A DNA stretch of 64,000 bases from Lepiota brunneoincarnata (GCA_023014365.1 JAEBUN010000002.1:2852001-2916000), one strand, 5' to 3'. Shown: positions 1 through 11,850, numbered from the stretch's first letter. Translations and numbers: made by a program. The notes: a model not told the origin generated them from the sequence alone.

Positions 1-83
1 AACAAGCGTGTGTTCCCATTGCTAACTCTGGACACGTTTACCCTCAACAACTAGGTGGCCTTTGGCCCGATCGAAAGTTCATT

Positions 84-526
84 TCAACTGTGAGGACGCG
101 GATGCTGAAAGAGGGCGAGAGCAATATTCTGGGCTAGTGTCGCCCGTGCATCTGGATCAGTCTCAGCGGCATTCAAACAGCGGAGCGCTGGGAAATCGAA
201 TGATGGATCTGCACTGTTGCGTCCTTCAATGATGATAAACCGATTGTTGAACAGGACCAGGATTGAGTTTGCATATATGTGCTTGACCCAGCTAGGGTTG
301 TAATTGGAGGCCCAAAGTGGGCTTCTCCTTCCAGCGTACAAAACAGAGAATAAAAGTCGTGGAGAGCGAGGGCTGTCTGGACAGTTCCGCCGGTACATAC
401 AAAATATATGATCGCCTCGGTCAGTGGTCGCCCACTCGTCATTTGGAAAAGCCAGGTAGTAGAGATCTGGTAGGCGTCCTCCTGATCAGTCACACCACTG
501 GGATTGCCAGGCCGATAAAAACTCAC
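84..526 (-). pseudogene. DUF6534-like membrane protein gene, copy A (internally deleted, frameshifted)
   Basis: Minus-strand fragments resemble the basidiomycete multi-pass membrane family DUF6534, whose function is unknown. The first piece has a DLYYLAFPNDEW segment. After a frame change there is a hydrophobic TVQTALALHDFYSLF helix. The left end has KHIYANSILVLFNNRF, which looks like the family's C-terminal helix. N- and C-terminal parts lie too close together, so the central helices are missing. At least one frameshift is needed. The same DLYYLAFP-D-W segment recurs in copy B at 1085-2251, so these are decayed duplicates. Family assignment rests on remembered family pattern, not on a search. 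Confidence 0.45.
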
Positions 527-1084
527 TCACGCGTTTGCAATGTCAGAATTCCATAAAGGAAGAGATTCGGGCAGTAACTGAAGAGCTGTGTGTCCGTAAC
601 AGCTATGAACACATTCGGCAGGTCAGGCAATCACTGGTGTTTACTCACAGCAGCTCCTCGATCCAAGCCATCATACATTTCTCGGTAGGTAGGTACGTCC
701 GTTTACCGGGCTACGACTGCGCAAGTAGAGCCTTTCGAACCCGTTCAACGACAGGCTAGCGAGGTGCTTGTGGGACACAGGTGGATACAATCGAATTACA
801 ACCCATCTATCTGTGATTCGTTATGTATCATGGCCGAAAGAAACCACTCAAGACGTAATGTATCGCTTTGCATTTCTAGCCGGTTCGGCTAACAGAGGTG
901 GTGTCCATACACAGCGGGGCAGTAGTCTGCTTAGCCTGTATGTACATCCACGCTCGAAAAAAGCATGGCTCTGGCCACTTCATGAACCATCAATTAGTGA
1001 ATCACGAACGTCTTCACATACTGAGGAGTGTCTCCCGTACTATTTTATAAATGGTCCATGCACCCAGAGAGAAGGAAAACAGGA
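527..1084. other. No gene seen
   Basis: Open frames here (for example plus strand 768-1265) have no recognisable motif and no splice-supported structure. This is probably decayed sequence between the two membrane-protein copies. Confidence 0.4.
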
Positions 1085-2251
1085 TCAAGCAAATGAGATG
1101 GCGACGAGAACACGATCGATACGTAGTACGACCCAAGGTCCTGACTGTCGGATGGTGCGGGTGTTGATTAATTCAATTTGGCTTCGTCGGCTCTCGTCGA
1201 AGCGGTATGGACATACTGGAGCATATCTCCCCGGCCCTGTTATACGAGTTCTGAAGCTCAGATGAGTACTGGGTTTGATATGAATGGGTTCAACTCGGGA
1301 CGGGCTATATTTACAGCACCTGTTTTCATAAGTATTGTGCCCACGGTGAAGACAGTGGCCGCAGTGTCGCAGTGATGAACCATGAAGTGCTCTGGGATAA
1401 TGGTCGCCATGTCTATTAGTCCACAATCTGTTCAATTTTGTTATAGGGACTTGTATACTTTTGGACATCCTTCTAACCTGCATTAATAATTGCTCGCGAA
1501 ATTAATCTCGTTACGAAGGTCAGGGTGAACTAGGCACCCGCAAACCTGAACATGTAACCAGCAATTAGAACATCACACAATGCGCCAACCAATCCCCAAG
1601 CCTTAAAAACATCTTCAGGAGCGTGGGCGAACAAGGTGAGGAATAAGGATGACTTACGAAGGCACAAGTCGTCGTAACGGCGGAGTCCTTGATAGGGTTC
1701 GAAGGGAGTGTATGCCCCGGTTGAGGGCGGTAAACTATGGCTGCGGCATAGATACCAGTGGCAAACTGAATGACCGCCAGCTAGCCATAGCCAGCAGTCA
1801 GCCTGTTTTCTAATGGATTCTACAAGATGAGCCACTCACGAGTAGTACAATTGCTGGCACTACCTTTCGTCTCGATATAGTGTATATACGATGAGCATAT
1901 AGTGCCTGAACAGCGAAGGCGACTGGAAACACCGTGTAAGGATATGCGACATGACACTTTAACGGCAATTGAAAATGCACTAAATGCACTAATTGCGCTG
2001 CTTGTGGGTATGGTAAATCACATAAACCCAAAGTTATGGGATCGAGTTTGGTGGTGAGGTAATCAACACCTTCCGCAGCCTGCAAAACAGGACATAAAGG
2101 TCGAGTCGTGGAGGGCAAAGGTTGTTTGAAGTATTCTGACCACAAATATCAAGGAGACCGCCACCTTCGAGACCCATTTGTCATGCGGAAATGCCAAGTA
2201 ATAGAGGTCTGTTGTTGGAATAGCGTGGTGGGTCGATAATCTATGGTGCAT
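1085..2251 (-). pseudogene. DUF6534-like membrane protein gene, copy B (degenerate)
   Basis: Pieces appear in order on the minus strand: DLYYLAFPHDKWVSKVAVSLIF with ALHDSTF (about 2230-2100); PYTVFPVAFAVQALYAHRIYT, a membrane helix ending in the family's typical A-x-RIY motif (about 1960-1870); and KAWGLVGALCDVLIAGYMF (about 1600-1540). This order fits the DUF6534 membrane proteins of Agaricomycetes. Frames change several times. Some changes could be introns (a GTAAGT lies near 1655), but no uninterrupted model was found. The C-terminal part below 1500 is unconvincing. Probably a pseudogene; a multi-exon gene with lineage-specific sequence cannot be excluded. Confidence 0.45.
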
Positions 2252-4484
2252 TTGAAAGCGTCCTTACACGCTTGAGTTAACAAGGCCCGAACAACGGAAC
2301 ATACAATGAATACCCAAACAGCCGGGAGTTCTTCAGTTAAGAATGTAGATGTACAAGTAATCAGGAACCTGTGATCCGCGGAGGCAGAATGTCTACAACA
2401 ATATCTCTACAGGTTGGTTAAGCCCTATTGTTACAACAAGGGTGGATACCAAGTTGCACAGATATAGGAGCCTTCAATGTACCAAATCTACTGGAGAAGA
2501 GGGTGGTGGGAGAAATATACCAAATGTGAGTAGAAGCACTGTGTGGTTTGTGGCTACATAAACGCTTATATACAACCCTGACCTGATTAAGAGGAAGGAG
2601 ATATCTTCAAGTTTGTGGTGGTCATTTTTTGATGATCAAGTCCGGTGCGGAGCAGACCATTTCATCTATAAGCCGGGGCGCTGGCCATGGTACAGCATCT
2701 TCTATCTTTCACTCACTCACCTGTTGTTTAGGTCCTTGAAGATCGGTATGACAAACCCTTTTTATTCGGTGACCGACGAACATAATCACCACAACTCCGA
2801 GCAGTATTTTTATCTTTCCAAACAGCTTCAAGCGAGCATCTCTATGACACAAGGGAACTACTAAACTACGTCCCATGCAACAAAGAGGCTAAAGAACTCG
2901 TTTGGATCACTGAAGATTGCCGAGCTGCAGGAGGAGACACTCGAACGGGAGAGGGCGGAATAAGCCCTACAAAATCCCCCTTTTTTACTCACCCATATTA
3001 GGCCAAGGCAACGACTGCCAGCTGGCAGTATGAGCGGGTGGAGGCAACCGATCCCTCGCTGCTAGGCCGGTCGTCAGAGACAGGTCAAAGGAGACGGATA
3101 GGATTAGACGGCGATGTAGGAAGGGTGAAGACACTCCAAACGGCGTTTCAGTGCCGGACTACAAGCGGGAGCGAGCGCTCGGGGAGTGCCCTCAGTAGGG
3201 CTGGAGTGTTTCACTGAGTCTATAAAAGGCATCGGGGCCGTAGGGACTCATCTGTACACCATAGATAGCGCAAAGTCCGACAATGGAGTATATTCTCGAG
3301 GACTATAAATGAATTTTTTTTAGAAAAAAAGCAAGCATCTCTCATCATTCGTAACTACCGGAGCTGGCGGATAACTATATCCTGACTGATAATCGGAACG
3401 TGAATTACTGGCATTGGACTACATCACTCGTATCACCGCACTACTCTGCAACCTTTCTCTCTCACTCTGGCCTTTAAAGTTTTACGACTTCATTTGGGAG
3501 TCCGTCGATCGGCTAAGGGATAGTCAAGGATTGATGTTGAGGTTTCATGTTATAACAATCTGCATGAGCGCTTGCTGGTATACCATCTGAATCGGACGGG
3601 GTGCGAAGGTATGTGAAAGCCGGGGGGGCGGGAACAATGATGTAAAGGGACTGGTGATGAGGGGGTGAGAAAAATGTTCATTGTACCGGTTTCATGTCGA
3701 CTGACTGACTCCCTGCCATGCTTACATCTCCGAAAAGGTCTTAGACCGGTCAACAAATTGCTCCCGGGTCCTCAATGTATTTGCAGCACATGAGTCTACG
3801 AACGCAATCCCTTACCCCTCCCTCATCAATTTGCGCCGGTTTCGCTAGTCCCCACTCTTCCAAATCTACAACACCTTCATTACATACCAATCCCGGCTAA
3901 AGGGCGCATGTTGGATGGAATGGAATCGGTCGGAGGTTTCCTGTATCACACCCACTCCCGCACCGGCATTAGGTTCGGCAAAGATTGGGCCGCCGAGAAC
4001 TCGGCCATTGCTATGCAAAGTGCCAAAGTGTTGGACGGCGGCCAGCATTGGTTCGAGGCGTTGGGGCGTGGAGGTAGTGATGGCAGTATGAATCAGGAGG
4101 AGGATATCTGACGGTTGATCAGCCTCGGTCAGAGTGGGGGATACACGATGAGCATACATCTATGTGAACAAGGGCATCCGATGATTTGCTCAAGTATAGG
4201 GTAAAATGAATTTCTCGATTCCATCAGAGATCATTTCACCCTCGAACATGAGGCACCTTCTGGAGGCTATAGTTCCGCAAACAAGAACCACGGTAGAAGG
4301 GGACCTTTCCTTCTGTAACTGTACTTTGTCTAGAATACCTCGAGAATCTAGGTCCTGCACCCAATTCTAGGTCATTAGTTTGTCAAAGAGCGGGAACAAC
4401 CAGTTGAACCACCCACGTGATGGTAGATGATAAACGGAGAGTGAAATAGACAATCGCGGTGAATTTCGTGAACAGATATCCTAC
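2252..4484. other. Intergenic or decayed sequence, no gene supported
   Basis: Short frames on both strands (for example minus 3866-4159) have no motif that I recognise. A TATAAAAGG at 3221-3229, downstream of a GC-richer stretch (about 3000-3200), looks promoter- or LTR-like, but no matching second LTR or flanking duplication was found in the window. Confidence 0.35.
3221..3229 (+). promoter_or_regulatory. TATA-box-like sequence, orphan
   Basis: TATAAAAGG stands alone on the plus strand, followed by no convincing coding sequence. It could be the core promoter of a decayed solo LTR. Confidence 0.25.
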
Positions 4485-5316
4485 TCAAATCCACATTCGA
4501 CAGGAAGGTCTGCTTAATGGCGCCCCCAACTCGAAGCGAGGGTTCATCCTAATACACAACGAACCCGAGTTCAGTTCAAGGGCACTCCAAGCAGGAATGT
4601 AGCAGGATAAACATACAAATAACCATTTAAACAAAAAGAAAGATTTTCTGAGTCCATCAAAGGAATTGGTGCTGAGATAGCCGTGATAAAGCAAGCGAAA
4701 GTTGACTTGAGCAAGAATAACGTGACACTGTTGGATATCCAGCGAAACAGGATGTGCATTGGCGAGCAAACTAGGAAGGGCCGATTCGGTTGAGCAGCGG
4801 AGGAGTTGGTTTGCCCAGTCTGCCTTCGCAAGCCTGAACACCTCCATTTGGCTTGAGAGTAATGGAGAACTGGGCCAGAATAAGCTAATATTAGTACCCT
4901 GCGGCGCCGATCGGTCTGCAACTTGTTTTAATAGGGGATATAGCAGGTATGAGGAAGGTACATACTGGTGTCATTGGCCTGCTGCATGATTCGGTTGTAG
5001 CACCACCATACATTGGTTTTAGCCTCAAGGGCAGTGATTGCAAACCCGTGTGATCGGTAAGGATCCCGTAGAAAACCAGCAAAAGAAGCGTGATACCAGG
5101 ACAAGCCAGAGCGATGGGCATCACGGGGTGGGGGGATCGAAAGAACGGAAAGGAGTTTCTGGAGAGCACCATATGCAACACTTCACCCAAGGCCCAGGAG
5201 GTTGCAAATGGTTTCCAATATTCTGGGCTCCCCGAAAAATAGATAGTAGCCCAGAAGAAGCTTCATTGATTTCACCGATGCGGAGGGAACACTGGAAAGA
5301 ATTCGAGTGTACAGTG
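4485..5316 (-). pseudogene. NACHT NTPase pseudogene, 3' portion (left of copia-1)
   Basis: Reading leftward from the copia-1 insertion point, the minus strand continues the NACHT protein of 10499-11310 in frame across the target site. The LLYTDILSSVP region of the intact paralogue at 61.6-63.1 kb is matched by LYTRILSSVP, and HASFAEYLKDPSRS by HASFAGFLRDPYRS. An in-frame TGA occurs near 5187. Similarity is clear to about 5000, then weakens; a plausible C-terminal tail ends at 4485. The product would have been a cytosolic STAND/NACHT NTPase of the type seen in fungal NLR-like proteins. It is inactivated by copia-1 and by nonsense codons. Confidence 0.75.
5312..5316. repeat. Target-site duplication CAGTG, left of copia-1
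   Basis: CAGTG here is repeated at 10494-10498 directly after the 3' LTR, which marks a complete insertion. Confidence 0.85.
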
Positions 5317-5669
5317 TGTTGGTGAGACGCAGTGTCGGCGAGACACAGTGACTTCGGTCACTTCCGTTTTCGGACTAAACAAAAGCAGAGTCGCTCTGCA
5401 CACACACCGGCACACACTTATTTCATATTCTGTGTGCCGGTGTTCCGTTTTTTACAACTATACAGTTCTTGTCCTCAACGTATAAAAAAGAATTAGCTTA
5501 CCAACACACCTCAGCGGTTCGCGAAACGAGCGTGACGCTGAGGTGAGTAGTTTACACTAGCTAGAAAAACTAGTCTCACTAAACCTACTACAGTACGTCT
5601 ACCAATAGGTACGAAAAATATATTTAGCAGTTTGCGAAACGAGCGTGACGCTGAGTACGTCTACCAATA
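5317..5669 (+). repeat. Copia-1 5' LTR (353 bp)
   Basis: It begins TGTTGG and ends CCAATA. It aligns over its full length with 10141-10493. Roughly twenty differences are visible, nearly all CG here against TG or CA in the 3' LTR. Within the LTR, a motif around CGAAACGAGCGTGACGCTGAG occurs twice (about 5520 and 5635). Confidence 0.92.
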
Positions 5670-5682
5670 GGTTATGGGCCCC
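5670..5682 (+). promoter_or_regulatory. Copia-1 primer-binding site (half-tRNA iMet type)
   Basis: GGTTATGGGCCCC starts at the first base after the LTR. It is complementary to the anticodon arm of eukaryotic initiator tRNA-Met (GGGCCCATAACC), the same internal tRNA region used by Drosophila copia. The ATG inside it opens only a seven-codon frame here. Confidence 0.75.
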
Positions 5683-5817
5683 GAAAGACACAACTAACTT
5701 TATATTGAACCACACTATCCTTACCATGAACACATCACATTACTGAACAAAACACATCCAACTACATAAAACACACTCACACTTGGGGAACACATATACA
5801 CCTCACAGACATAAAAG

Positions 5818-6889
5818 ATGACAAAGTCTGGACCACCAACTTTCTCTGAGGGGGACAAATTCAATGGATCAAACTGGATTTCCTGGAAAAACATGATCAT
5901 AATCGCAGCCAAGGTTCAGGGCGTGATGGGATACCTCACTGGGTCAATCATCAACCCAACTACCACTATGACCCCCACAGTTATAGTAACCCCACCTACT
6001 ACTACAGGTACTCCAAATCCAGCTATAGCCCCCATAATCCAACCAACAACACCTGTAACAGCAGACACCCCCTGGGATTCAACTACCCCAATGGCTAGTG
6101 AGTGGAAGACTTGAAATGCATGGACCAAAGGCCTTCTGCTCTACAATATCCGCAATCCTATCAGTATGGGTGCCAACATCACAGGGAGCGCAGCTGAAGC
6201 CTGGAAATCCCTTGTTGATCTGTACAACAAAACATCTGAGCTATTGTTACTACATGCAGAAGAAGAGCTACTGAACTTATGTTACCAGGACAGGGATAAT
6301 TTCCCAAACCATATTGCTCTTTTACAAACATTCTGGCAAAATGTGAATGCAATGGGTGGTAACATCGCTGATACTGCTTTCCAATCCATCATACTTGGTT
6401 CATTATCCATGATCCTGGGACCCAGTGGTAGCTACACTGTACACCACTACATCGTCTGTCGAAGCAATTGCCAGGTTAAACATGCACTGGGCCAGGATTA
6501 GTCGTGATAAACCACACCACAGCACCAACTCACCCACAGCGCTCCAAACCAACACCCCATGTAACCAACAAAACCTTGTCTGTACCAACCCCAACTGCTG
6601 CCAGATTGGGCATACAATTGATGACTGCTATTGGCCAGGTGGTGGGAAACCTGGGCAATTTCCTGTGAATTTTGGATGTTGTAGGATCCAGGGCCAGACC
6701 ACAAACCAACAACCCCATGTTAATCAATTACCCCCCAGTCAACCAACCCAACAACCACGATTGTTTCACACTACAACCAACAAACCAAACAATGAAGTAC
6801 CAGTTCACACACCCAAGGATGTGGTCATTCTCATGACTGAGGATGATGCGCAATCAAAAGGACTTCGAGACAGTCCCTACCATGATTGA
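5818..6889 (+). pseudogene. Copia-1 gag remnant
   Basis: The gag start is the ATG at 5818, giving a copia Gag N-terminus with the FNGSNWISWKNMI pattern. The frame breaks near 6114 and again near 6480, and continues in other frames. A Cys/His cluster (CTNPNCCQIGHTIDDC, about 6585-6630) is a zinc-knuckle relic. Gag would form the virus-like particle and bind the RNA. Confidence 0.75.
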
Positions 6890-9800
6890 TTCAGGAGCAA
6901 CAGACCATTGTTTTGTCCAGAGGGAGGACCTTCATTGAGTACAACAAGTTTGAACACCCATACTTTGGAGGTGCCACTGATAAGGATGCAAGTTTTCCTG
7001 TTGTGGGGAGTGGAACTGGTTAGGATGATTGTTACAGCTGAGGGAAGGTTGATTGACCTCACATTACACAATGTGTTACACACACCCACTTTACACTCCA
7101 ACCTGATCTCAATCCCACAAATCTGTGCATGTGGACTATTTGCTACTTTTGGACCTGAGAGTGTAGAGCTCTACTTCGGGGATGGGAGACTTGCAGTATG
7201 GGGAGAGCTGAGGGGTAGACTATACATTGTGGTTGTGGTTGAGCCCCCACAGGCACTGGTAGCTAGGTCAAGGAACAAGCCAGTCAGTTTTGATGTGTGG
7301 CACAGACGGATAGGCTATGTTGGAGTTAGCTCCCTACAGAACATGGCACAGAAGAAACTTGTCGACTGGTTTGGTTATACTTGGCCAGCTTGAGATGGAT
7401 GGTACCTGTGAAGACTGTATTTTCAGTAAATTGCATGTGAAACCTTATGATGAAGAGGTCATACATGAATTGGGGTTGCTGGAGTGCATACATGTAGACT
7501 TGTGGGGACCGTCCCCAACCAGATCTGCTGGAGGTTCCTGTTATTTCATGCTTTTGATGGATGGCGCATCCTCGTTTCGTACAGTTGAGTTCCTGGCCAA
7601 AAAGTCAGTGGAGAGTACTTTGAACATCTTCAGGTCTTTCCATGCAGAGGCAGAGAGGCAGACTGGGCATAAGCTGAAGGTGGTATGATGTGATTGGGGA
7701 CTGTGAGTGGAACAACAAACTGTGGGAGGACTATACCCAGAGTGCTGGGATAAGGATGGAATTCACTATGGCATATGCACATCAGCAGAATGGTGCAGCA
7801 GAAAGGAGCATGCATACTATTCTGGACTCAGCAAGGTCTATGCTTGTCAAGTCTGGACTACCTGCAAAATACTGGCCTGAAGCTATCTGTACTACAGTCT
7901 ATGTCTGAAATCTCATTCCTTCCAGGAGACACCCTGATATTGTTCCTGCTGAGCTCTGGTTTGGGAAGCAGCAGGATGTCACTCACCTCCGACCATTTGG
8001 TGCTACAGCCTACAGCGAACATACCCATTGAGCTGAATAACTTGAAACTGGCCCCTAGAGCGACCTGACTGGTGTTGATTGGATACTTTGGACAGGGGAG
8101 CTACAAGTTACTTGACTGTGCATCTGGCTCTGTATATAGTGGGCAGAACATCACCTTTGATGAGGGCTTGACAAATTTCACAAGAGGCCCCTGATGTATG
8201 GAGTGGAGGGGAGGATGAGGACCCCTTGCTGACAGAGGCACTGGATGAATGAACACCCAGGACTAATGATGGTACACATGCTGTGGATACTGCCCCTGAT
8301 GGTAGCATGTCCTCTGAAGAGGAGGTAACACAGTTGGTGACAGGGGATGAGTTGGTGGGTGCCAAGGCTGGAGGAGTGGCCCAGGTAGCCCCTCCAGCTC
8401 CATGCCACTCACTTCATGGGACACAGCCATCAAGGCATATGATTGAGTCTCAGGAGTACTTGGCTCATGAGGGCAAGATACCAGGTGCTTTTGCAGCCTT
8501 TATGGGGGGGGTCAGGGTGCCTTAGAATTTCCAGTGAGGCGATGGAGGAGCTGGAAGTGTGGATGGGCCCTATGATGGATGAGATAGGAGTGATGAAGGC
8601 ACGTGGGGTGTACACTTTAGTTGATAGGCCAGTGGGACGGAATGTGGTTGCATCCAAATGGGTTTTTGCCCCAAAATTTGATGGTGATGGATGCTTGATG
8701 AGGAGGAAGGCATGGATTGTCACAAAGGGCTTCACACAAGTTCAGGGGGTTGACTTTGATGACACCTATGCAGCCACAGCCCGGCTGGAGTCCTTCCGCC
8801 TTGTTATTGCATTGTCAGCCTCTCGCAACCTGGTGTTATGGCAGCTGGATTTTGTGGTAGCGTACCTGAATAGTGACATTGGGTTTGATATTTACATGGA
8901 ACAACCAGCAGGTTTTAGTGAGGGGGGAGGTGGTAAGGTGTGGCGACTCAATAAAACCCTGTATGGTACAATGCAGGGAGTGCATGACTGGTTTAAAACA
9001 CTTGGCAAAACTTACAGGTCGCTTGGATATCACCAGTCCCATGCCAAACCAACAGTCTGATCGAGGAAGAGAGAGGATGGGCAACACACTATCAGCATGA
9101 CATACACAGATGACACCATGGGGGTTTCAACATCTAAAGAAGAGGCAGAGATGGCAAACATGTGAGCTAGGGGAGGAGTATGAGGTAAAGGTCATGGAAT
9201 CAGTGGACCACATGCTTGGTATCAAAGTAGAGGAAACCAGCAGCAGGGATCAGACTATCCCAGCAGGCGTACTGCAGAAAGGGTGTTGGAGAAATTTGGT
9301 ATGTTGAGGTGTAAGGCCAAATTGGTCCCATTACCAATGGGGATCATGCTATTGAAGGATGACTGCCCATCAACTGAGGAAGAAATTGAGGAGATGAGAA
9401 ACATACCATATCAAGAGGCTCTAGGATCCCTGATGTGGCTCCAAGTGGGAACCCAACCCGACCTATCATATACTGTCAACCTCCTGTCTCGATATGCACA
9501 GAATCCAGGGAGGGCACACTGGGAGGCAATGAAGCATGCCCTCGCATACATGAAGGGGATGCTAGACTATGCAATAACTTACCATTGAGGAGCCAGCCTA
9601 CAACCGATTGGATACATTGACTCTGATTTTGCCAGTGACAGGGATACAAGGCAATCTACCGAAGGACACATATTTTTCGTAGGGGGAGGACCCATGTTAT
9701 GGATGACCAAACGACAAGAGTCAGTGGCCACGTCAACCACTGAAGCTGAGTACATGGCTGTTTCACATGCAGTTCAACAGGCAATGTGGCTCTCGGATTT

Positions 9801-10100
9801 CTTTGATGAGATTGCACTGCCACAAAAGTGTCCAGTCAACATTAACATTGACAATAATGGCGCGATTGACCTTATGAAGACTTACCAAGGCCACAAACAG
9901 ACAAAACACATCTCAGTCTGATATCAATTTGTGAAGGAGAAGGCAGATGAGGGGGAGTTTCAACTGACATATATCCCTGGTGACAACAATATTGCTGACT
10001 TGTTAACTAAAGCCCTGCCACGAGATGCAATGAGATGACATGCCAGGAGTATGGGATTGATAGAGGATCAAGAGGAAGCTCAGGAGGATGAGGAGAACTA
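6890..10100 (+). pseudogene. Copia-1 pol remnant (PR-IN-RT-RNase H)
   Basis: Domains are in Ty1/copia order. The protease relic DSGATDH is near 6890. The integrase zinc region FDVWHRRIGY is near 7290, with CEDCIFSKLH after a frameshift. The integrase core shows HVDLWGP near 7500 and HQQNGAAERS near 7780. The reverse transcriptase begins with the SKWVFAPK block near 8655. The catalytic block reads TYTDD near 9100, after a TGA at 9058. RNase H runs from GSLMWLQVGTQPD (9425) to QTKHISV (9915). The usual KALPRD terminus is near 10012. There are at least eight frame breaks. Reverse transcription and integration would have been its roles. Confidence 0.88.
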
Positions 10101-10129
10101 AGGAGACCGGCTCTCTCACCGTATGCTGC

Positions 10130-10140
10130 GCCTGGGGGAG
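10130..10140 (+). promoter_or_regulatory. Copia-1 polypurine tract
   Basis: GCCTGGGGGAG abuts the 3' LTR, where plus-strand DNA synthesis primes in LTR elements. Confidence 0.6.
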
Positions 10141-10493
10141 TGTTGGTGAGATGCAGTGTTGGCGAGACACAGTGACTTTGGTCACTTCTGTTTTCAGACT
10201 AAACAAAAGCAGAGTTGCTCTGCACACACACCAGCACACACTGATTTCATATTCTGTGTGCTGGTGTTCCATTTTTTACAACTATACAGTTCTTGTCCTC
10301 AACATATAAAAAAGAATTAGCTTACCAACACACCTCAGTGGTTTGTGAAACGAGCATGACGCTGAGGTGAGTAGTTTACACTAGCTAGAAAAACTAGTCT
10401 CACTAAACCTACTACAGTACGTCTACCAATAGGTACGAAAAATATATTTAGCAGTTCATGAAATGAGCGTGATGCTGAGTATGTCTACCAATA
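10141..10493 (+). repeat. Copia-1 3' LTR (353 bp)
   Basis: It has the same length as the 5' LTR and is followed by the second CAGTG (10494-10498). Most CpG positions of the 5' LTR are TG or CA here. Confidence 0.92.
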
Positions 10494-10498
10494 CAGTG

Positions 10499-11310
10499 TA
10501 TTGAGAAGGGCCAGGGGGTTACGGCCCCTGGCAGCAACCCTGGCCTCCATGATGCATGTAAGGATATCCTTCAACTACAATTCAGGATTGCCAACATTGA
10601 TGTTGTCAATGAACCGAACAATAGTTGATGTGAAAGCAAACAGACCAGATGCAGCATCTGCAACAATGAGGAACTGGCTTTTAGTTGGCCATTGGGAGTT
10701 CTGTGGAATTGAGTAAGGGTAGTGTTGACCGATCCTCTTAAACTTAGACCTCAGATAATGCTCCATGTCCTGGCATGCTTCATTTGAGTCGATGGGAATA
10801 TGTTCCTCCGTATAGCTATCCTTGATATCGGGACTCAAGAATGTGGCTTTGAGGTGGGGCTCAGGCTGACTTGCAATAATCCAGACGAGGGGAGCAGCAG
10901 GGAACTTTGAAACAAATGCACTAATCAACTCAACAATATCACATTGAGCCTGCTCCCCCTCGCATTCATCTAGCCCATCGATTATTATCAATCAATCCTG
11001 TTCACGTTCACAAACACCCTGTAGGGTGAAGGGATCAACAAGGAATTTCTTGAATTGCTCCTTCATTCCTTTTGCCAATAATCTAAGGTCTGCGATCATC
11101 TCCTGTTTAACATATATGTACCTGATAGGTTGGAATTCAAGTGGTGAGTTGGTAAGCAAGAGTGGTGATTGCCTTTTTGGAATTATTGTGATGATTGGGT
11201 CATGAGAAAAACAAGGTAGCCCCCAGCAAGTTGGTCCCATGCTCTGTTTCTGCAAGAGTCTGCATTATAGCAGACTTGCCAATGCCTGCTGGGCCATAGA
11301 GCCAAAGAAG
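10499..11310 (-). pseudogene. NACHT NTPase pseudogene, 5' portion (between copia-1 and copia-2)
   Basis: Minus-strand reading gives the Walker A block LWLYGPAGIGKSAIMQTL (about 11310-11257), then a degraded stretch, then the Walker B block IIIDGLDECEG (about 10991-10960), and AASGLFAFTSTIVRFID. Stops lie near 10990 and at 10575. Homology continues to 10499, where copia-1 cuts it; the rest is at 4485-5316. The right edge at 11310 coincides with the start of the copia-2 LTR, so the N-terminus is lost. The paralogue at 61607-63081 is roughly 60% identical by eye. NACHT NTPases of this type act as nucleotide-driven switches in fungal NLR-like proteins. Confidence 0.85.
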
Positions 11311-11850
11311 TGTTGAAGCAGTGAGGCGTAAGTGAAGTGGCAATGGACACTCACATTATAGCTTGAGAGAGTTGCTGAGAGAAGATAAAAGCAAGTTGTA
11401 GAGCAAGTAAATTGCTCTAAGGTAATACAAGAAATGTAGAGCTATATTTATACTTGTAAGAGTTCACAGCATGTACTACTCATGTAGATACATATGAAAG
11501 GAGTCATATGTGTGTTAAATAAAGTGACAGATCCCTTATTAGTTAGTAACAAATTATAATATATAAGTAATTAGTTGTTATGTACACCCATCCCTTGGGG
11601 ATGTCAATTAGTGGACACTGAGTTTCATGCCTCATGTCCATTTTGACAGGATGGGACCTTAGACTAGCCAAATCCTATTATGTGAAGGGGAGTTACATAC
11701 AAAGAACCTTTACACTTGACTGAATCAGTGGGCTTATCAAATCACACTATTATTAACAATGTGTGAATACATCAGTGATTGTTGATCAACTCAAGCTAGT
11801 GACTAGTGATCAGTGTGTCACTGATACTATTGACTCTACTCAGTCCAACA
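11311..11850 (+). repeat. Copia-2 5' LTR (about 540 bp)
   Basis: It starts TGTTGAAG where NACHT homology stops and ends TCCAACA just before the primer-binding site. The right end is well placed. The left end is inferred from the TGTTG/CAACA pairing, because no second LTR copy is available. Confidence 0.65.

Larger units (their letters stand above)
5317..10493 (+). mobile_element. Copia-1: Ty1/copia LTR retrotransposon, degenerate
   Basis: A 5177-bp element has two 353-bp LTRs, a 5-bp target duplication (CAGTG), a primer-binding site, a purine tract, and gag, protease, integrase, reverse transcriptase and RNase H remnants in Ty1/copia order. Multiple stops and frameshifts make it non-autonomous. 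It sits inside the NACHT pseudogene, on the opposite strand to it. The body is CpG-poor, while the 5' LTR keeps many CpGs. Confidence 0.93.

Noticed and set aside
768..1265. 165-codon plus-strand frame
   Set aside because: No recognisable motif, and it overlaps the decayed membrane-protein region in antisense.
5670..5682. tRNA gene fragment
   Set aside because: It is a short complement of the tRNA-iMet anticodon arm right after an LTR, so it is a primer-binding site.
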